A DNA stretch of 46,829 nt. It comes from an uncultured Fibrobacter sp. Lineage in GTDB: Bacteria > Fibrobacterota > Fibrobacteria > Fibrobacterales > Fibrobacteraceae. Every line of letters starts with the position of its first letter. Within the stretch, counting starts at the first letter, position 1. Under the pieces are notes generated by a model that did no database searches, was not told where the DNA came from, and saw only the letters and a list, made by a program, of their open reading frames with translations. Shown one piece after another: positions 16,181-24,535 of this stretch. The stretch lies in assembly GCA_900313675.1 (NCBI GenBank), contig OMSO01000011.1:1-46829 (forward strand). The letters run 5' to 3'. A program made the position numbers and the translations under genes.

Positions 16181-16876
16181 ATGCATCACAAACAGCCATT
16201 CCATATCGCCTTCTACGTTGACGGTTTCACCCTCAAGAAGGTCAACACCTTTTACCGAAAGTATCACCCCTTCCATTCCACCCTGGATTTTCTGGGAATC
16301 AAGAACTGGGCCCGAGACCAGGCCCTGCGCCTTTTCGACCCGCCCAAGAAATATGCCCTGATGGACTGCCACTACTACCACCCCGACAGGGATCCGAAAA
16401 GTTACGGCTCTACCAATGACGGTATTTTCAACCTCGAGCGCGAACTGCGCTACGCCGGATTCCAGATTCACTACTCCACACGTGGGCAGGATAATTCACC
16501 GAACCTTGCCCTGATAGAAGACGCCCTGACCTTTGCCACCTACAGGCACGTGGACGCCGTCATACTCCTCAGCACCCAGGGGCAGTATTCGCCCCTACCC
16601 GACAGGCTCGGCGAAATGGGAATCCCTATGCTACTGTTGGGATGGAATTTCGCCTTTGAAAGATGCAACCGGTGGGTCCACTGGAAAACGGACAGCCTCT
16701 TGCGGGATAATTCGGCCTACTATATTGCTATGGAGCATGTGGCCAACAACAACCCACCCTCACTCTATTCGGATGTTAGTTTATTCAAAATCAACACGCA
16801 TGTACCCAGCAAAAAAGAGACCCGCATTTACGCCCTGGACCAGCTGTTCAGGCGGCCGATGAACCGGGTGTCATAA
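16181..16876 (+). CDS. NYN-domain (PIN-like) protein
   Basis: 231 aa from ATG 16181, with AGGAG 6 nt upstream. The N-terminus FHIAFYVDGFTLKKVNTFY contains the first acidic residue of the NYN/PIN fold. ALMDCHYYHPDRDPK and ALIEDALTFATYRHVDAVILLSTQGQYSPLPDRLGEMGIPMLLLGW match the second and third conserved blocks (DxxLxxDA...D..ILxSGDGDF...). However, S/T-Q-G-Q replaces the usual D-x-D, so one metal ligand appears changed. NYN proteins are RNases or RNA-binding proteins (LabA/DUF88-like). It is monocistronic, with a terminator upstream and a hairpin repeat after the stop. Confidence 0.72.
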   Translation: MHHKQPFHIAFYVDGFTLKKVNTFYRKYHPFHSTLDFLGIKNWARDQALRLFDPPKKYALMDCHYYHPDRDPKSYGSTNDGIFNLERELRYAGFQIHYSTRGQDNSPNLALIEDALTFATYRHVDAVILLSTQGQYSPLPDRLGEMGIPMLLLGWNFAFERCNRWVHWKTDSLLRDNSAYYIAMEHVANNNPPSLYSDVSLFKINTHVPSKKETRIYALDQLFRRPMNRVS

Positions 16877-16882
16877 AAGAAA

Positions 16883-16929
16883 GATCCCCGCCTTGGTTCG
16901 ACTTCGCTCACCACAGGTCGCGGGGATGA
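16883..16929. repeat. 47-bp hairpin repeat, copy A
   Basis: It begins 6 bp after the NYN stop, between convergent genes. The arms ATCCCCGC (16884-16891) and GCGGGGAT (16920-16927) pair perfectly, and TGGT/ACCA pair inside. The inverse-complement copy at 45194-45240 shares 42 of 47 bases. The core on the opposite strand is TGAGCGAAGTCGAA. Confidence 0.85.
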
Positions 16930-16943
16930 CATGCTGAAGTTAT

Positions 16944-16979
16944 GGTTGCCGGGGAGACATATCAGCCCCGTCGACAACC
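16944..16979. terminator. Second hairpin between NYN gene and outer-membrane gene
   Basis: GGTTG (16944-16948) pairs with CAACC (16975-16979), and CGGGG (16950-16954) with CCCCG (16966-16970). It lies just before the convergent stop at 16990 and may be the terminator for the minus-strand gene. Confidence 0.45.
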
Positions 16980-16989
16980 GGGACAAAGA

Positions 16990-17850
16990 TTAAAGCTTGT
17001 CGTCCTGCTTCTTCTGCCATTCGCTGCGGAAGATCCAGGTGAGGCGCACACCCACAAACCAGGTGTCACCGATATTGTCGGTGTCGTAGTCGCCGTAGGC
17101 GGTATCGATCTTCTTGCCTTCGATTTCAAGTTCGTTGTAACGGACGCAACGGTAACCGCCGTAGGCACCCACAGCGATGGGGCCAAATTCCAGACGCAAT
17201 TCCAGTTCGGAATTGAAGGTAGAAGCAAAGGTGCTGTAGTAACGGTCCCTCATAGAGACAGAGGACTTGTCGTTCACGTCATAGACTTCGAAGTTAGAAG
17301 CCAGGTGGAAATTGATGAGGTTGAAACCGAAACCAACAGAGGGAATCAGGTTGATGAAAGTATTTTCGCCAAAGAGCTTCCAGCCGAACATCCAGTCTGC
17401 ACCGTAGGCAAACCAGCGCACGTCGTAGAGCGGGAACTTCATAGAGGTAGAGCCGTCTTCGGAGGTGGCGGTATAAGAAGAACTGGGGCGTTCAGATGTC
17501 TGGGTAGGCATGAAGTTGATGTCGAACCAGGTGAGGAACTGCTTGTACTGGGCACCGATGTTCACGTGCATGCCGAAGTAGTAGTCATCGAAGGTTTCGT
17601 ACTTCAGTTCACCGGCATACTTGGTGCTGTCGCCCGTCGGGTCCTTGTGGTAGCCGTTCAAGAAGGCCGTCTTGTTCACGTACTTCTGGTACTCCGAGAA
17701 CATGCCGCGGTAGTCGGCGCCGATAGAGATAAATCCACGAATGTGTTCCTTCTCATAGAAGCCCGATTCGGTATCCGCAAAGGCGCCCGTCGCAAAAGTC
17801 ATGGCGCACAGCAGGGCAGACCAGAGAAAAGAGGTTATTTTTGTCTTCAT
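16990..17850 (-). CDS. Predicted outer-membrane beta-barrel protein
   Basis: 286 aa with a signal peptide (MKTKITSFLWSALLCAMTFATGAFA). The body alternates aromatic and polar residues in strand-like stretches (YYFGMHVNIGAQYKQFLTWFDINF, PIAVGAYGGYRCVRYNELEIEG) and ends near VGVRLTWIF, followed by a short charged tail. The family is not recognised. ATG 17850 has GGGAG upstream. The 77-bp divergent region shared with the binding-protein gene holds a TATATA box for this gene. Confidence 0.62.
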   Translation of the reverse strand: MKTKITSFLWSALLCAMTFATGAFADTESGFYEKEHIRGFISIGADYRGMFSEYQKYVNKTAFLNGYHKDPTGDSTKYAGELKYETFDDYYFGMHVNIGAQYKQFLTWFDINFMPTQTSERPSSSYTATSEDGSTSMKFPLYDVRWFAYGADWMFGWKLFGENTFINLIPSVGFGFNLINFHLASNFEVYDVNDKSSVSMRDRYYSTFASTFNSELELRLEFGPIAVGAYGGYRCVRYNELEIEGKKIDTAYGDYDTDNIGDTWFVGVRLTWIFRSEWQKKQDDKL

Positions 17851-17927
17851 AAAAGACTCCCAAAAGGAATTTCTAGGTATATAAAATACATTATGTTTGG
17901 CCCCTGCGGTCTATAAAAATTCATAAA

Positions 17928-19166
17928 ATGTTAAAAATCAACACTTTACGCACATTTTTCGGACCGGTCCTGGGGGCGAGGACGGCCCTTTTGGCGACCA
18001 CCGTCATACTCCTGATGGGCTGCTCCCAAGAGAAGACCCCCGAAAAAATGGCTGTGGACTGCGCCCCGCTCCCGCCTCTACAATACAGCAAAAACCTCAA
18101 AATCGGCAATTCCTGCGGGGAAAAGGTGACCGAAATCCGCTCCATCGTGGGGAGCGACACCCTGGTAAAGCGGTTCGTCTTGAGGCCGAAGGGCAGCTCC
18201 ATCGGCACCCTTCCCAAGGGGCTGGAGGGCGCCACCGTCCTGCAGGTCCCGCTAGCCCGTGCGGTGGCGCTGTCGTCGGCACAGGTGGGCTTCATGGCGC
18301 GACTCGGGCTAGAGAGCGCCATCGCCGGCGTGGGCGAAGGAAAGTACATCGCCGACAGCGCGCTGTACGAACGGGTCCAGAAGGGCGAAGTGGCCGAAGT
18401 GGGGAGCGGGCCCACCCTTTCTCTGGAAAAACTCCTGGCCCTGAAACCCGACCTGGTCATGAACTTCGCTACCGGCGGCGCCTACGACGATTACCAGCGG
18501 ATAGAGGCCCTGGGGCTCCCGCTGATGCTGACTTCGGAGTGGCAAGAGGAACACCCCCTGGCCAAGGTCGAATGGATTAAGTTGTTCGGAATGTTGTTCG
18601 GCAAGGAGGCACAAGCCGACACCGTTTACGAACAAAGTAAACTTTTTTACCTGGTTACAAGTTCCTTTACAAGTATCAACTCCAGCCTCATCTCTGATGC
18701 ATCACGCCTCGAACGTCCTCGCGTACTTGTAGGCATGAGCTACGGCGGCGTGTGGTACGCACCAGGTGGCAATAGCTATACGGCACAACTGATCCAAGAT
18801 GCAGGCGGGCGCTACCTGTGGGCAGGCACCGAGGAACGAGAACTCAGGCTTCCGCTGGAGCAGGTCATCGCGCTGGCCGATTCCGCCGACATCTGGATAA
18901 ACCCCGGCATGTTCAGCACCGCAGAGGAAATCCTTGGGGCGGAGCCGCGCGTCGCCCGCATCAAGGCCTTTAGGGAAAAGCGGGTATTCCAGAACGACGG
19001 CCGCAAGGGGCCGGGGGGCGGAAACGACTTCTACGAAAGCGCGGTGGCAAAACCCGAAAAGGTGCTGAATGATTTCGTCTGGGCGATAGGAGCCTTTAAG
19101 GACTCCGAAAAGGCGGACAGTACGGCTCCGAGCTCCCGCTGGTACAGAAATATTTTTAATTTTTAA
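17928..19166 (+). CDS. BtuF/FepB-type substrate-binding lipoprotein (orphan)
   Basis: 412 aa. The N-terminus carries a lipobox (VILLMGC followed by SQE). ATVLQVPLARAVALSSAQVGFMARLGLESAIAGVGEGKYI and LEKLLALKPDLVMNF are hallmarks of the class III periplasmic-binding fold (Peripla_BP_2), which captures iron-siderophores, haem or cobalamin for ABC importers. ADIWINPGMFSTAEEIL and IKAFREKRVFQNDG complete the C-lobe. No permease or ATPase gene is adjacent, so the ligand is unknown and the importer must lie elsewhere. No Shine-Dalgarno is seen before ATG 17928. The next gene starts 6 nt after its stop. Confidence 0.82.
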   Translation: MLKINTLRTFFGPVLGARTALLATTVILLMGCSQEKTPEKMAVDCAPLPPLQYSKNLKIGNSCGEKVTEIRSIVGSDTLVKRFVLRPKGSSIGTLPKGLEGATVLQVPLARAVALSSAQVGFMARLGLESAIAGVGEGKYIADSALYERVQKGEVAEVGSGPTLSLEKLLALKPDLVMNFATGGAYDDYQRIEALGLPLMLTSEWQEEHPLAKVEWIKLFGMLFGKEAQADTVYEQSKLFYLVTSSFTSINSSLISDASRLERPRVLVGMSYGGVWYAPGGNSYTAQLIQDAGGRYLWAGTEERELRLPLEQVIALADSADIWINPGMFSTAEEILGAEPRVARIKAFREKRVFQNDGRKGPGGGNDFYESAVAKPEKVLNDFVWAIGAFKDSEKADSTAPSSRWYRNIFNF

Positions 19167-19172
19167 CACACT

Positions 19173-19970
19173 ATGAAACAGCATACGGGTATTGGCGACT
19201 GGATTGCGACGTCCTACGAATCGGGAACGCCGTTCTTGCAGCAGGTCCCCAGGGACTGCGCCGACTTTTTGTTACTGAACGCGCAGATTCGCGAATATGA
19301 CGCCGGCGAGATTATTATCAACGGTGATTCCGAAGGAATGGCTTTTTGCGTGCTGCAGAGCGGCCGCGCCCAGATTTGTGGACAGATTCTGCCCGACGGC
19401 CACTACAGCGTGCTGGCCTATATCGAAAGCGGCGGATGCTTCGGCGAAATGTCCATCATTTGTAACGAGCCCACCAGCAATACGGTGATTGCCGCCGAAG
19501 ACGGCTGCACCGTGCTGATTATCCCCCGCGACGAGTTCGTGGCGTTCCTGGAAAAGAACCCGAGCATCATGGTGTACCTGTACAAGGTGGTTGCCGGGCG
19601 TCTTCGCGCCAAGAACAAGGCCATCGACGAATTTGAAAGGCTTTCCCTGCTGGCTTCGGGAAGGGTGCTGCCCTTTATCGATTTTGCGCAGACCATGGAA
19701 AAGAGCCGCATTACAGGAACCGTTATTTTCGAAAGCGGCGAAGGAAAGGGATTTATCGCCTTCCAGGACGGCCGTATCTGCTGCGCCAAGTGTGGCAAAC
19801 TGGCGGGGCCGGATGCCTTGGAAAAGCTGCTCTCCTGGGGTGACGACACGCTGTTCAAGCTGGATACCCACCTGATGCCGGACACCGTGAACATCAACCA
19901 GATGTCCGACACCACGAGCCTCATCCTGGATGCTCTCAGAAATATTGATGAAAAACAAAGTGCCCAGTAA
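19173..19970 (+). CDS. Cyclic-nucleotide-binding domain plus DUF4388 protein
   Basis: 265 aa. Residues ~20-150 form a CRP-like cyclic-nucleotide-binding domain (AGEIIINGDSEGMAFCVLQSGRAQI...GGCFGEMSIICNEPTSNTVIAAEDGCTVLIIPRDEFVAFL). Residues ~150-250 resemble DUF4388/PatA-like signalling domains (GTVIFESGEGKGFIAFQDGRICCAKCGKLAGPDALEKLLSW). The usual DNA-binding HTH of CRP proteins is absent, so it is probably a cytoplasmic signal-integration protein. The phosphate-binding cassette FGEMSII is close to the consensus FGE(L/M)AL but lacks the typical arginine, so cAMP/cGMP binding is uncertain. It begins 6 nt after the binding-lipoprotein gene. Confidence 0.8.
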   Translation: MKQHTGIGDWIATSYESGTPFLQQVPRDCADFLLLNAQIREYDAGEIIINGDSEGMAFCVLQSGRAQICGQILPDGHYSVLAYIESGGCFGEMSIICNEPTSNTVIAAEDGCTVLIIPRDEFVAFLEKNPSIMVYLYKVVAGRLRAKNKAIDEFERLSLLASGRVLPFIDFAQTMEKSRITGTVIFESGEGKGFIAFQDGRICCAKCGKLAGPDALEKLLSWGDDTLFKLDTHLMPDTVNINQMSDTTSLILDALRNIDEKQSAQ

Positions 19971-20013
19971 AACGGGCGAACACAGTGCCCGACTCTAGGG
20001 CAAAGGAAAAACG

Positions 20014-21039
20014 ATGAATTACGCAGACGCAGGAGTTTCCCTGGCCAGAGCTGACGAAGCCATGGTCGGTGTGAAGAAATCCGTACGTACTACATTCAAC
20101 CAAGGCGTTTTGGGCGACGTGGGCAACTTCGGCGGCCTGTTTACGCTGAACCACCTGGGCATGAAGGACCCCGTCCTCGTGAGTTCCGTGGACGGCGTGG
20201 GCACCAAGCTCAAGGTCGACATCGAGATGGGCACTCACGAACTGCCGGGACAGGACATCGTGAACCACTGCTGCGACGATATCCTTGTGCAGGGTGCGCG
20301 TCCGCTGTTCTTCTTGGACTATGTGGCTACGGGCCGGCTGGAACCGGGCGTGATGGACAAGCTGGTGGCCGGCATGGCCAAGGCCTGCCGCGAAAACGAC
20401 CTGGTGCTCATCGGTGGCGAAACTGCCGAAATGCCGGGCTTCTACGGTCCGGGCGACTACGACATCTCCGGCACCATCGTGGGCGTGGTAGAACGCGAAA
20501 ACATTATCGACGGCAAGAAGATCAAGCCGGGTACCATCATCCTTGGCCTGCCCTCTACCGGATTACATACAAACGGCTATTCCCTGGCCCGCAAGGTGCT
20601 GTTCGACGTGGCCGGCTACAAGGTGGACACCCTGGTCGACGGAATGGACAAGACCATCGGCGAAGCGCTGGCCATGCCGCACAGGAGCTACTACCCGAGC
20701 CTCATCGACCTCTGCAACAAGAAGATTATCCAGGGCCTCGCCCACATTACCGGTTCGGGCTACCAGGGCAATATTCCCCGTATCCTCCCGGACAACGTGG
20801 ACGTGATTATCGACCGCACCACTTGGGACCCGCCGATGATCTTCAAGCTCATCCAGCAGGCCGGCTCCGTGGAAAAAGACGAGATGTACAATACCTTCAA
20901 CATGGGTATGGGCATGCTCATCTTTATCGATCCGGCAGACAAGGCCGAAGTTACCGCCCACCTGGAAGCCAAGGGCGAGAAGTGGACCCAGATTGGCGAA
21001 GTGGTAGCCGGCTCCAAGCAGGTGAAGTTTAGAGACTAG
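20014..21039 (+). CDS. purM: Phosphoribosylformylglycinamidine cyclo-ligase (AIR synthetase)
   Basis: 341 aa, close to the usual ~345. It makes aminoimidazole ribonucleotide from FGAM with ATP, step five of purine synthesis, in the cytoplasm. MNYADAGVSLARADE is the canonical N-terminus. SSVDGVGTKLKV is the PurM/ThiL ATP-binding motif, and LIGGETAEMPGFY and GLPSTGLHTNGYSLAR are also diagnostic. AAAGGA precedes ATG 20014. No other pur genes are adjacent. A structured repeat and a terminator (21127-21159) follow the stop. Confidence 0.96.
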   Translation: MNYADAGVSLARADEAMVGVKKSVRTTFNQGVLGDVGNFGGLFTLNHLGMKDPVLVSSVDGVGTKLKVDIEMGTHELPGQDIVNHCCDDILVQGARPLFFLDYVATGRLEPGVMDKLVAGMAKACRENDLVLIGGETAEMPGFYGPGDYDISGTIVGVVERENIIDGKKIKPGTIILGLPSTGLHTNGYSLARKVLFDVAGYKVDTLVDGMDKTIGEALAMPHRSYYPSLIDLCNKKIIQGLAHITGSGYQGNIPRILPDNVDVIIDRTTWDPPMIFKLIQQAGSVEKDEMYNTFNMGMGMLIFIDPADKAEVTAHLEAKGEKWTQIGEVVAGSKQVKFRD

Positions 21040-21041
21040 AG

Positions 21042-21069
21042 ATTAGGGGCTAGGATCTAGGGGCTAGGG
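21042..21069. repeat. 28-bp CTAGG-rich repeat, copy A
   Basis: It begins directly after the purM stop and is made of overlapping GGGGCTAGG/ATCTAG units. The identical 28 bp recur in opposite orientation at 44180-44207. A partly complementary stretch (21099-21126, CTAAATCCTAATCTCTAAATCC and onwards) follows, so the transcript could fold back. Confidence 0.85.
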
Positions 21070-21126
21070 ACTGAAAAAGTTTTACACCCGAAATCGCTAA
21101 ATCCTAATCTCTAAATCCTAGATCCT

Positions 21127-21159
21127 AAAAAAGGCTCGCACGAAAGTGTGGCCTTTTTT
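21127..21159 (+). terminator. Rho-independent terminator after purM
   Basis: AAAAAAGGC pairs with GCCTTTTTT, with an inner stem CGCAC/GTGTG closed by a GAAA tetraloop and a T-tract at the end. The A-tract on the other side lets it act in both directions, stopping the convergent symporter operon too. Confidence 0.88.
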
Positions 21160-21220
21160 GTTTGCAACAAACAGCTGAGCGAAAGCGTCTAAAAAATGCT
21201 GTGTCCGGAATTAAATTGAC

Positions 21221-22684
21221 CTATTTGCACCTACAGGGCACAAGCTTCAGCACCAGCGCCACCAGGATGGTGGTGGTCATGCTGATAAAGGGCATCCAGG
21301 GCCAGCTGAATATACCGCCCAGCACCGCAGGCACGCCAAAGGCGGGAATCCCCTGGATAAGCACCAAACTGGCCATACCGCAAAGGACGGCCGCAATCAC
21401 CTGCCAACTGCGCAAGCCCTTCACAAAGAAGGCCAGCAGGAACATGCCGAGAAGCGGCCCGGTAAAGAGTCCCGTAAAGAAGATGGCGTTCTTGAGGAGG
21501 CTGCCCTGCTGGGTGGCGGCAAACAGCGCAAAGAACACGCCCAGCACGCCCCAGACCACTGTCCAGATTTTTGCCCGCTTGAGGCCGCCAATCCCTTCGG
21601 ATTCGCCCCAGCCCAAGAAGTCGTGCTCCGAGGTGTTGCTGAGGGAATTGATAGCTCCCGAAAGGCTGCTCATGGCAGCCGCACAGATGGCCGCCACAAT
21701 CAGGCCGGTCACCCCCACCGGAAGCCCGTTCACGATAAAGTAGGGAAACACGTCGTTCTGGCCAAGGCCATCGGGCAAGGCCGCTACCTTTGAAATCTTG
21801 TAGTATACGAACAGGGCGGCGCCAACCCAGTAGAACAATATGGAAACGGCACAGCCAAGCACCATGGAGAGCACGCTGGAGCGGTTGGCCGCCTTCACGT
21901 CTTTGCAGCTCAGGTAGCGCTGCACGAACTGCTGGTCGCAACCGCGAATGGCGATTTCCAGAACTGCATAGGCAAAGCCTGCCGACACCAAGGTCCGTGC
22001 GTTAGAAATATCGAAACTGGCATCCCACCACTTGGTCTTGCCCGCCTCGCTTGCAAGGGCCGCCATCTCGCCGAAACCGCCCACTGCATTGGCGATTAAA
22101 ACCAGCACCAAAACGCCGCCGCCAAAGAACACGCAGAACTGCATCACGTCGGTCCAGATAACCGCCTTGATGCCGCCAAACCAGGTGTAGAAAATGGCCA
22201 CCGCCGCAGACACCACAATGGCAAGCTTCAAGTCAATGTGCAAAATCTGGGCCAGCACCAGGGATGGCGCGTACAGCAAGATTCCCGTGCGAAGCAGCAG
22301 GTGCATGCAGTAGAACACTGCCGCCAGGCGGCGCACCGCCTTAGAACCGAAACGGACTTCGAAAAGCTCGTAGGCGCTGTTGATTCCGGACGTGCGGAAC
22401 CTGGGGATAAACACGAAGCCCACCACCACGATGCTGAGAAGCGCCCCTATCTGGAACATAAGGAAAGTCATGTTGTCGCCGTATACGTCGGCGGGAGCGC
22501 CCAAGAAGGTGGTGGCGCTTACAGAGGTAGCGATAAGGCTTATACCTACGGCAATCCAAGGCATAGACCCGCCACCGAACATGTATTCCTTGAGGTTCTT
22601 GTTGCCCCGGGAAACCCAGAGGCCGATAAACAGGGAAACTAAAAGGTAAGCGGCGAGAACCGCCCAATCCAAAACAGTGAACAA
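21221..22684 (-). CDS. Sodium/solute symporter (SSS family)
   Basis: 487 aa, very hydrophobic, with about 13 membrane segments. LDWAVLAAYLLVSLFIGLWVSRGNKNLKEYMFGGGSMPWIAVGISLIATSVSATTFLGAP is the conserved N-terminal sodium-site region of the SSS/SLC5 family. GLIVAAICAAAMSSLSGAINSLSN is the matching TM8-type Ser-rich motif. The substrate (sugar, proline, sialic acid, myo-inositol) cannot be assigned. The start is TTG 22684, with AGGGGG about 6 nt upstream. It is the last gene of the lptF-lptG-GGDEF-SSS minus-strand operon, 23 nt after the diguanylate cyclase. Confidence 0.9.
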   Translation of the reverse strand: MFTVLDWAVLAAYLLVSLFIGLWVSRGNKNLKEYMFGGGSMPWIAVGISLIATSVSATTFLGAPADVYGDNMTFLMFQIGALLSIVVVGFVFIPRFRTSGINSAYELFEVRFGSKAVRRLAAVFYCMHLLLRTGILLYAPSLVLAQILHIDLKLAIVVSAAVAIFYTWFGGIKAVIWTDVMQFCVFFGGGVLVLVLIANAVGGFGEMAALASEAGKTKWWDASFDISNARTLVSAGFAYAVLEIAIRGCDQQFVQRYLSCKDVKAANRSSVLSMVLGCAVSILFYWVGAALFVYYKISKVAALPDGLGQNDVFPYFIVNGLPVGVTGLIVAAICAAAMSSLSGAINSLSNTSEHDFLGWGESEGIGGLKRAKIWTVVWGVLGVFFALFAATQQGSLLKNAIFFTGLFTGPLLGMFLLAFFVKGLRSWQVIAAVLCGMASLVLIQGIPAFGVPAVLGGIFSWPWMPFISMTTTILVALVLKLVPCRCK

Positions 22685-22707
22685 AATCGCCCCCTAGTCA
22701 AGCGGCT

Positions 22708-24525
22708 CTAGGCCGTTTCTGTGTATTGGATAACCTGGTTACGGCCGCCTTCCTTGGCCTTGTACAGGGCCTGGTCCGCAAAGTTCACAGCCTTCATCAT
22801 GTTGTCCTTGAATTCCGGAGTCACGAGGAACGCACCGATACTGATGCTCACCCGGAGAGGTGTGGCCTGGTGCACTTCGAATTCCAAATCCAGCACGGCC
22901 TTGCGGATGCGCTCCGCCGTTTCCATCATGCCTTCGGGCGTGGTATCTACAAGACCCACCACAAGTTCTTCGCCGCCGTAGCGGGCCACCACGTCGATAT
23001 CCTTGCGAACCTCCCTGAGCAGGGTCTTTGCAATCCCGATGATCACCATATCGCCCACGCCGTGACCATAGGTATCGTTCACGCTCTTGAAATGGTCGAT
23101 GTCCATCATCAGCACGCCGATATTGTACTGGCGCCTGTCGGCACGAATCTTTTCGGTGCGAAGGGCGTCGGGCAGGGTCCGCTTGTTCAAAAGGCCTGTC
23201 ATGCCGTCGCGAGTAGCCTCGTCTTTCTTGGTCTCGAACTGGCTTGCCCTGGCGTAGGCAAAACCCGCCACTCCGGCAAAGGCCTTCAGAAGCTGCATTT
23301 CGTGTTCGGTGTAACGGCCAGAGGTCCGGCTTTCAAGGCAGATAGCCAGTTCCGCCTGACCCGCATTGTTGTCCGTAGAAATAGGCATCACGAACAGCTG
23401 GCGGAAATCCAAGTTCTTGTTTTCGCGGTTGTCTATGCGGGGAATGTACTGGCTGGAGCTAGAACTGAAGAACCGTTCTACAGGACGTTTCTGGAAAAGC
23501 GCCAACACCGCAAGGCCCTTGTCCGAAAGGGTGAACTTTTTATTCTGGAACTGTTCGCTGTCGATACCGTCGGCGCAGACCACATGGCCTTCACGTTCCT
23601 TGTGGGTATCCACCTGGTCCTGCTTGTCCAAGGCCAAAAGCATCATGCGGTCGTAAGGAATATTCTGCTTGACGTAGTCGAAAATCTGATTGTAAATGTC
23701 CTTGACGGACATGGTCTGGAAAAACTTGTGCTGGTAGCTGTACAGAATGCTGAACTGGTGCTGACCGATAAAATTCTTTGCCGAAACGAAGCACTTGTAA
23801 TAAAGGGCAAACAGGGTGCTTGCGATGTGGGTAAGGGCCTGGACCGTCGATTGGTTGAAGGCGTTGGGGTACAGCGAATCTATCACCAGGGCACCAATGC
23901 GGTTCTTGCCCTGGTCCAAAATGGGTACCGCAGCAAGGGACTTGATCATGGGATTGTCGATATAGTACAGCAGCGCCTTTCCGCCAGAAAGGTCGCCTTC
24001 TAGCAGGCGTTCCACGTCTATGTTGAAAAGCTGGCCGATAAGTCCAGAAGTTTCGGTCACTTTTACATCGGAAGCTATCTGGACGCTGGGGTCTGCACTA
24101 TAGACCCGGATCCCCCATTCCTTGTTGCTGTTCAATGAAGAGAAAATGACCAAAGAGTGGACATTGGGAATGACCCTTTTTAGCCCGTGGAGCAAATCAG
24201 TCATGGACTTGTTCACATCGGCGTTTGCACGGGCCCAGACCTGATTCACCTTCAGAGTAGAATTGGGTTCGTTGAATTCAGAAGATTCGTCCTTGATGGA
24301 GTTCCGAAGTTCCGGAGTCACCGCAGGGGCAAGGCCCGTGGCCCTCATGGCACGGGTCACCACCGGAAGGCTCGCCGTCTTGCTGCCAGGAATGCGGGGC
24401 AGGTTAATATAACCGAGAGCTACGGCAATGCCTGCCACAGGGATAAAGAACAGAAGCATTCCACCCTGAAACGCGACGCCTAAAAAAAGGCCCGCCACAA
24501 AAAACAACACACATGCCATCAACAT
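22708..24525 (-). CDS. Membrane GAF-GGDEF diguanylate cyclase
   Basis: 605 aa. Two N-terminal membrane segments (residues ~1-40), a GAF-like sensor region (~110-290), a second GAF-like region (~300-425), then GGDEF (~435-600). The active-site motif is RYGGEELVVGL, with DGMTGLLNKRTL and MMDIDHFKSVNDTYGHGVGD also present, so c-di-GMP synthesis from GTP is expected. The inhibitory RxxD site reads KDID, so product inhibition may be weak. GAGG lies 8 nt before ATG 24525, inside the end of lptG. Placement behind the LPS-transport permeases suggests co-expression with envelope biogenesis. Confidence 0.9.
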   Translation of the reverse strand: MLMACVLFFVAGLFLGVAFQGGMLLFFIPVAGIAVALGYINLPRIPGSKTASLPVVTRAMRATGLAPAVTPELRNSIKDESSEFNEPNSTLKVNQVWARANADVNKSMTDLLHGLKRVIPNVHSLVIFSSLNSNKEWGIRVYSADPSVQIASDVKVTETSGLIGQLFNIDVERLLEGDLSGGKALLYYIDNPMIKSLAAVPILDQGKNRIGALVIDSLYPNAFNQSTVQALTHIASTLFALYYKCFVSAKNFIGQHQFSILYSYQHKFFQTMSVKDIYNQIFDYVKQNIPYDRMMLLALDKQDQVDTHKEREGHVVCADGIDSEQFQNKKFTLSDKGLAVLALFQKRPVERFFSSSSSQYIPRIDNRENKNLDFRQLFVMPISTDNNAGQAELAICLESRTSGRYTEHEMQLLKAFAGVAGFAYARASQFETKKDEATRDGMTGLLNKRTLPDALRTEKIRADRRQYNIGVLMMDIDHFKSVNDTYGHGVGDMVIIGIAKTLLREVRKDIDVVARYGGEELVVGLVDTTPEGMMETAERIRKAVLDLEFEVHQATPLRVSISIGAFLVTPEFKDNMMKAVNFADQALYKAKEGGRNQVIQYTETA

Positions 24526-24535
24526 TCAAAAACCT

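Noticed and set aside
16883..16929. tRNA or small RNA gene in the 47-bp hairpin
   Set aside because: Too short, no anticodon/TPsiC features, and it is a dispersed repeat copy.
17928..19166. Complete iron/cobalamin import operon
   Set aside because: Only the binding lipoprotein is present; the next genes are a signalling protein and purM.
22726..24003. 425-aa plus-strand frame opposite the diguanylate cyclase
   Set aside because: The minus strand encodes clear GAF and GGDEF domains; the plus frame is composition-driven (His/Val-rich).
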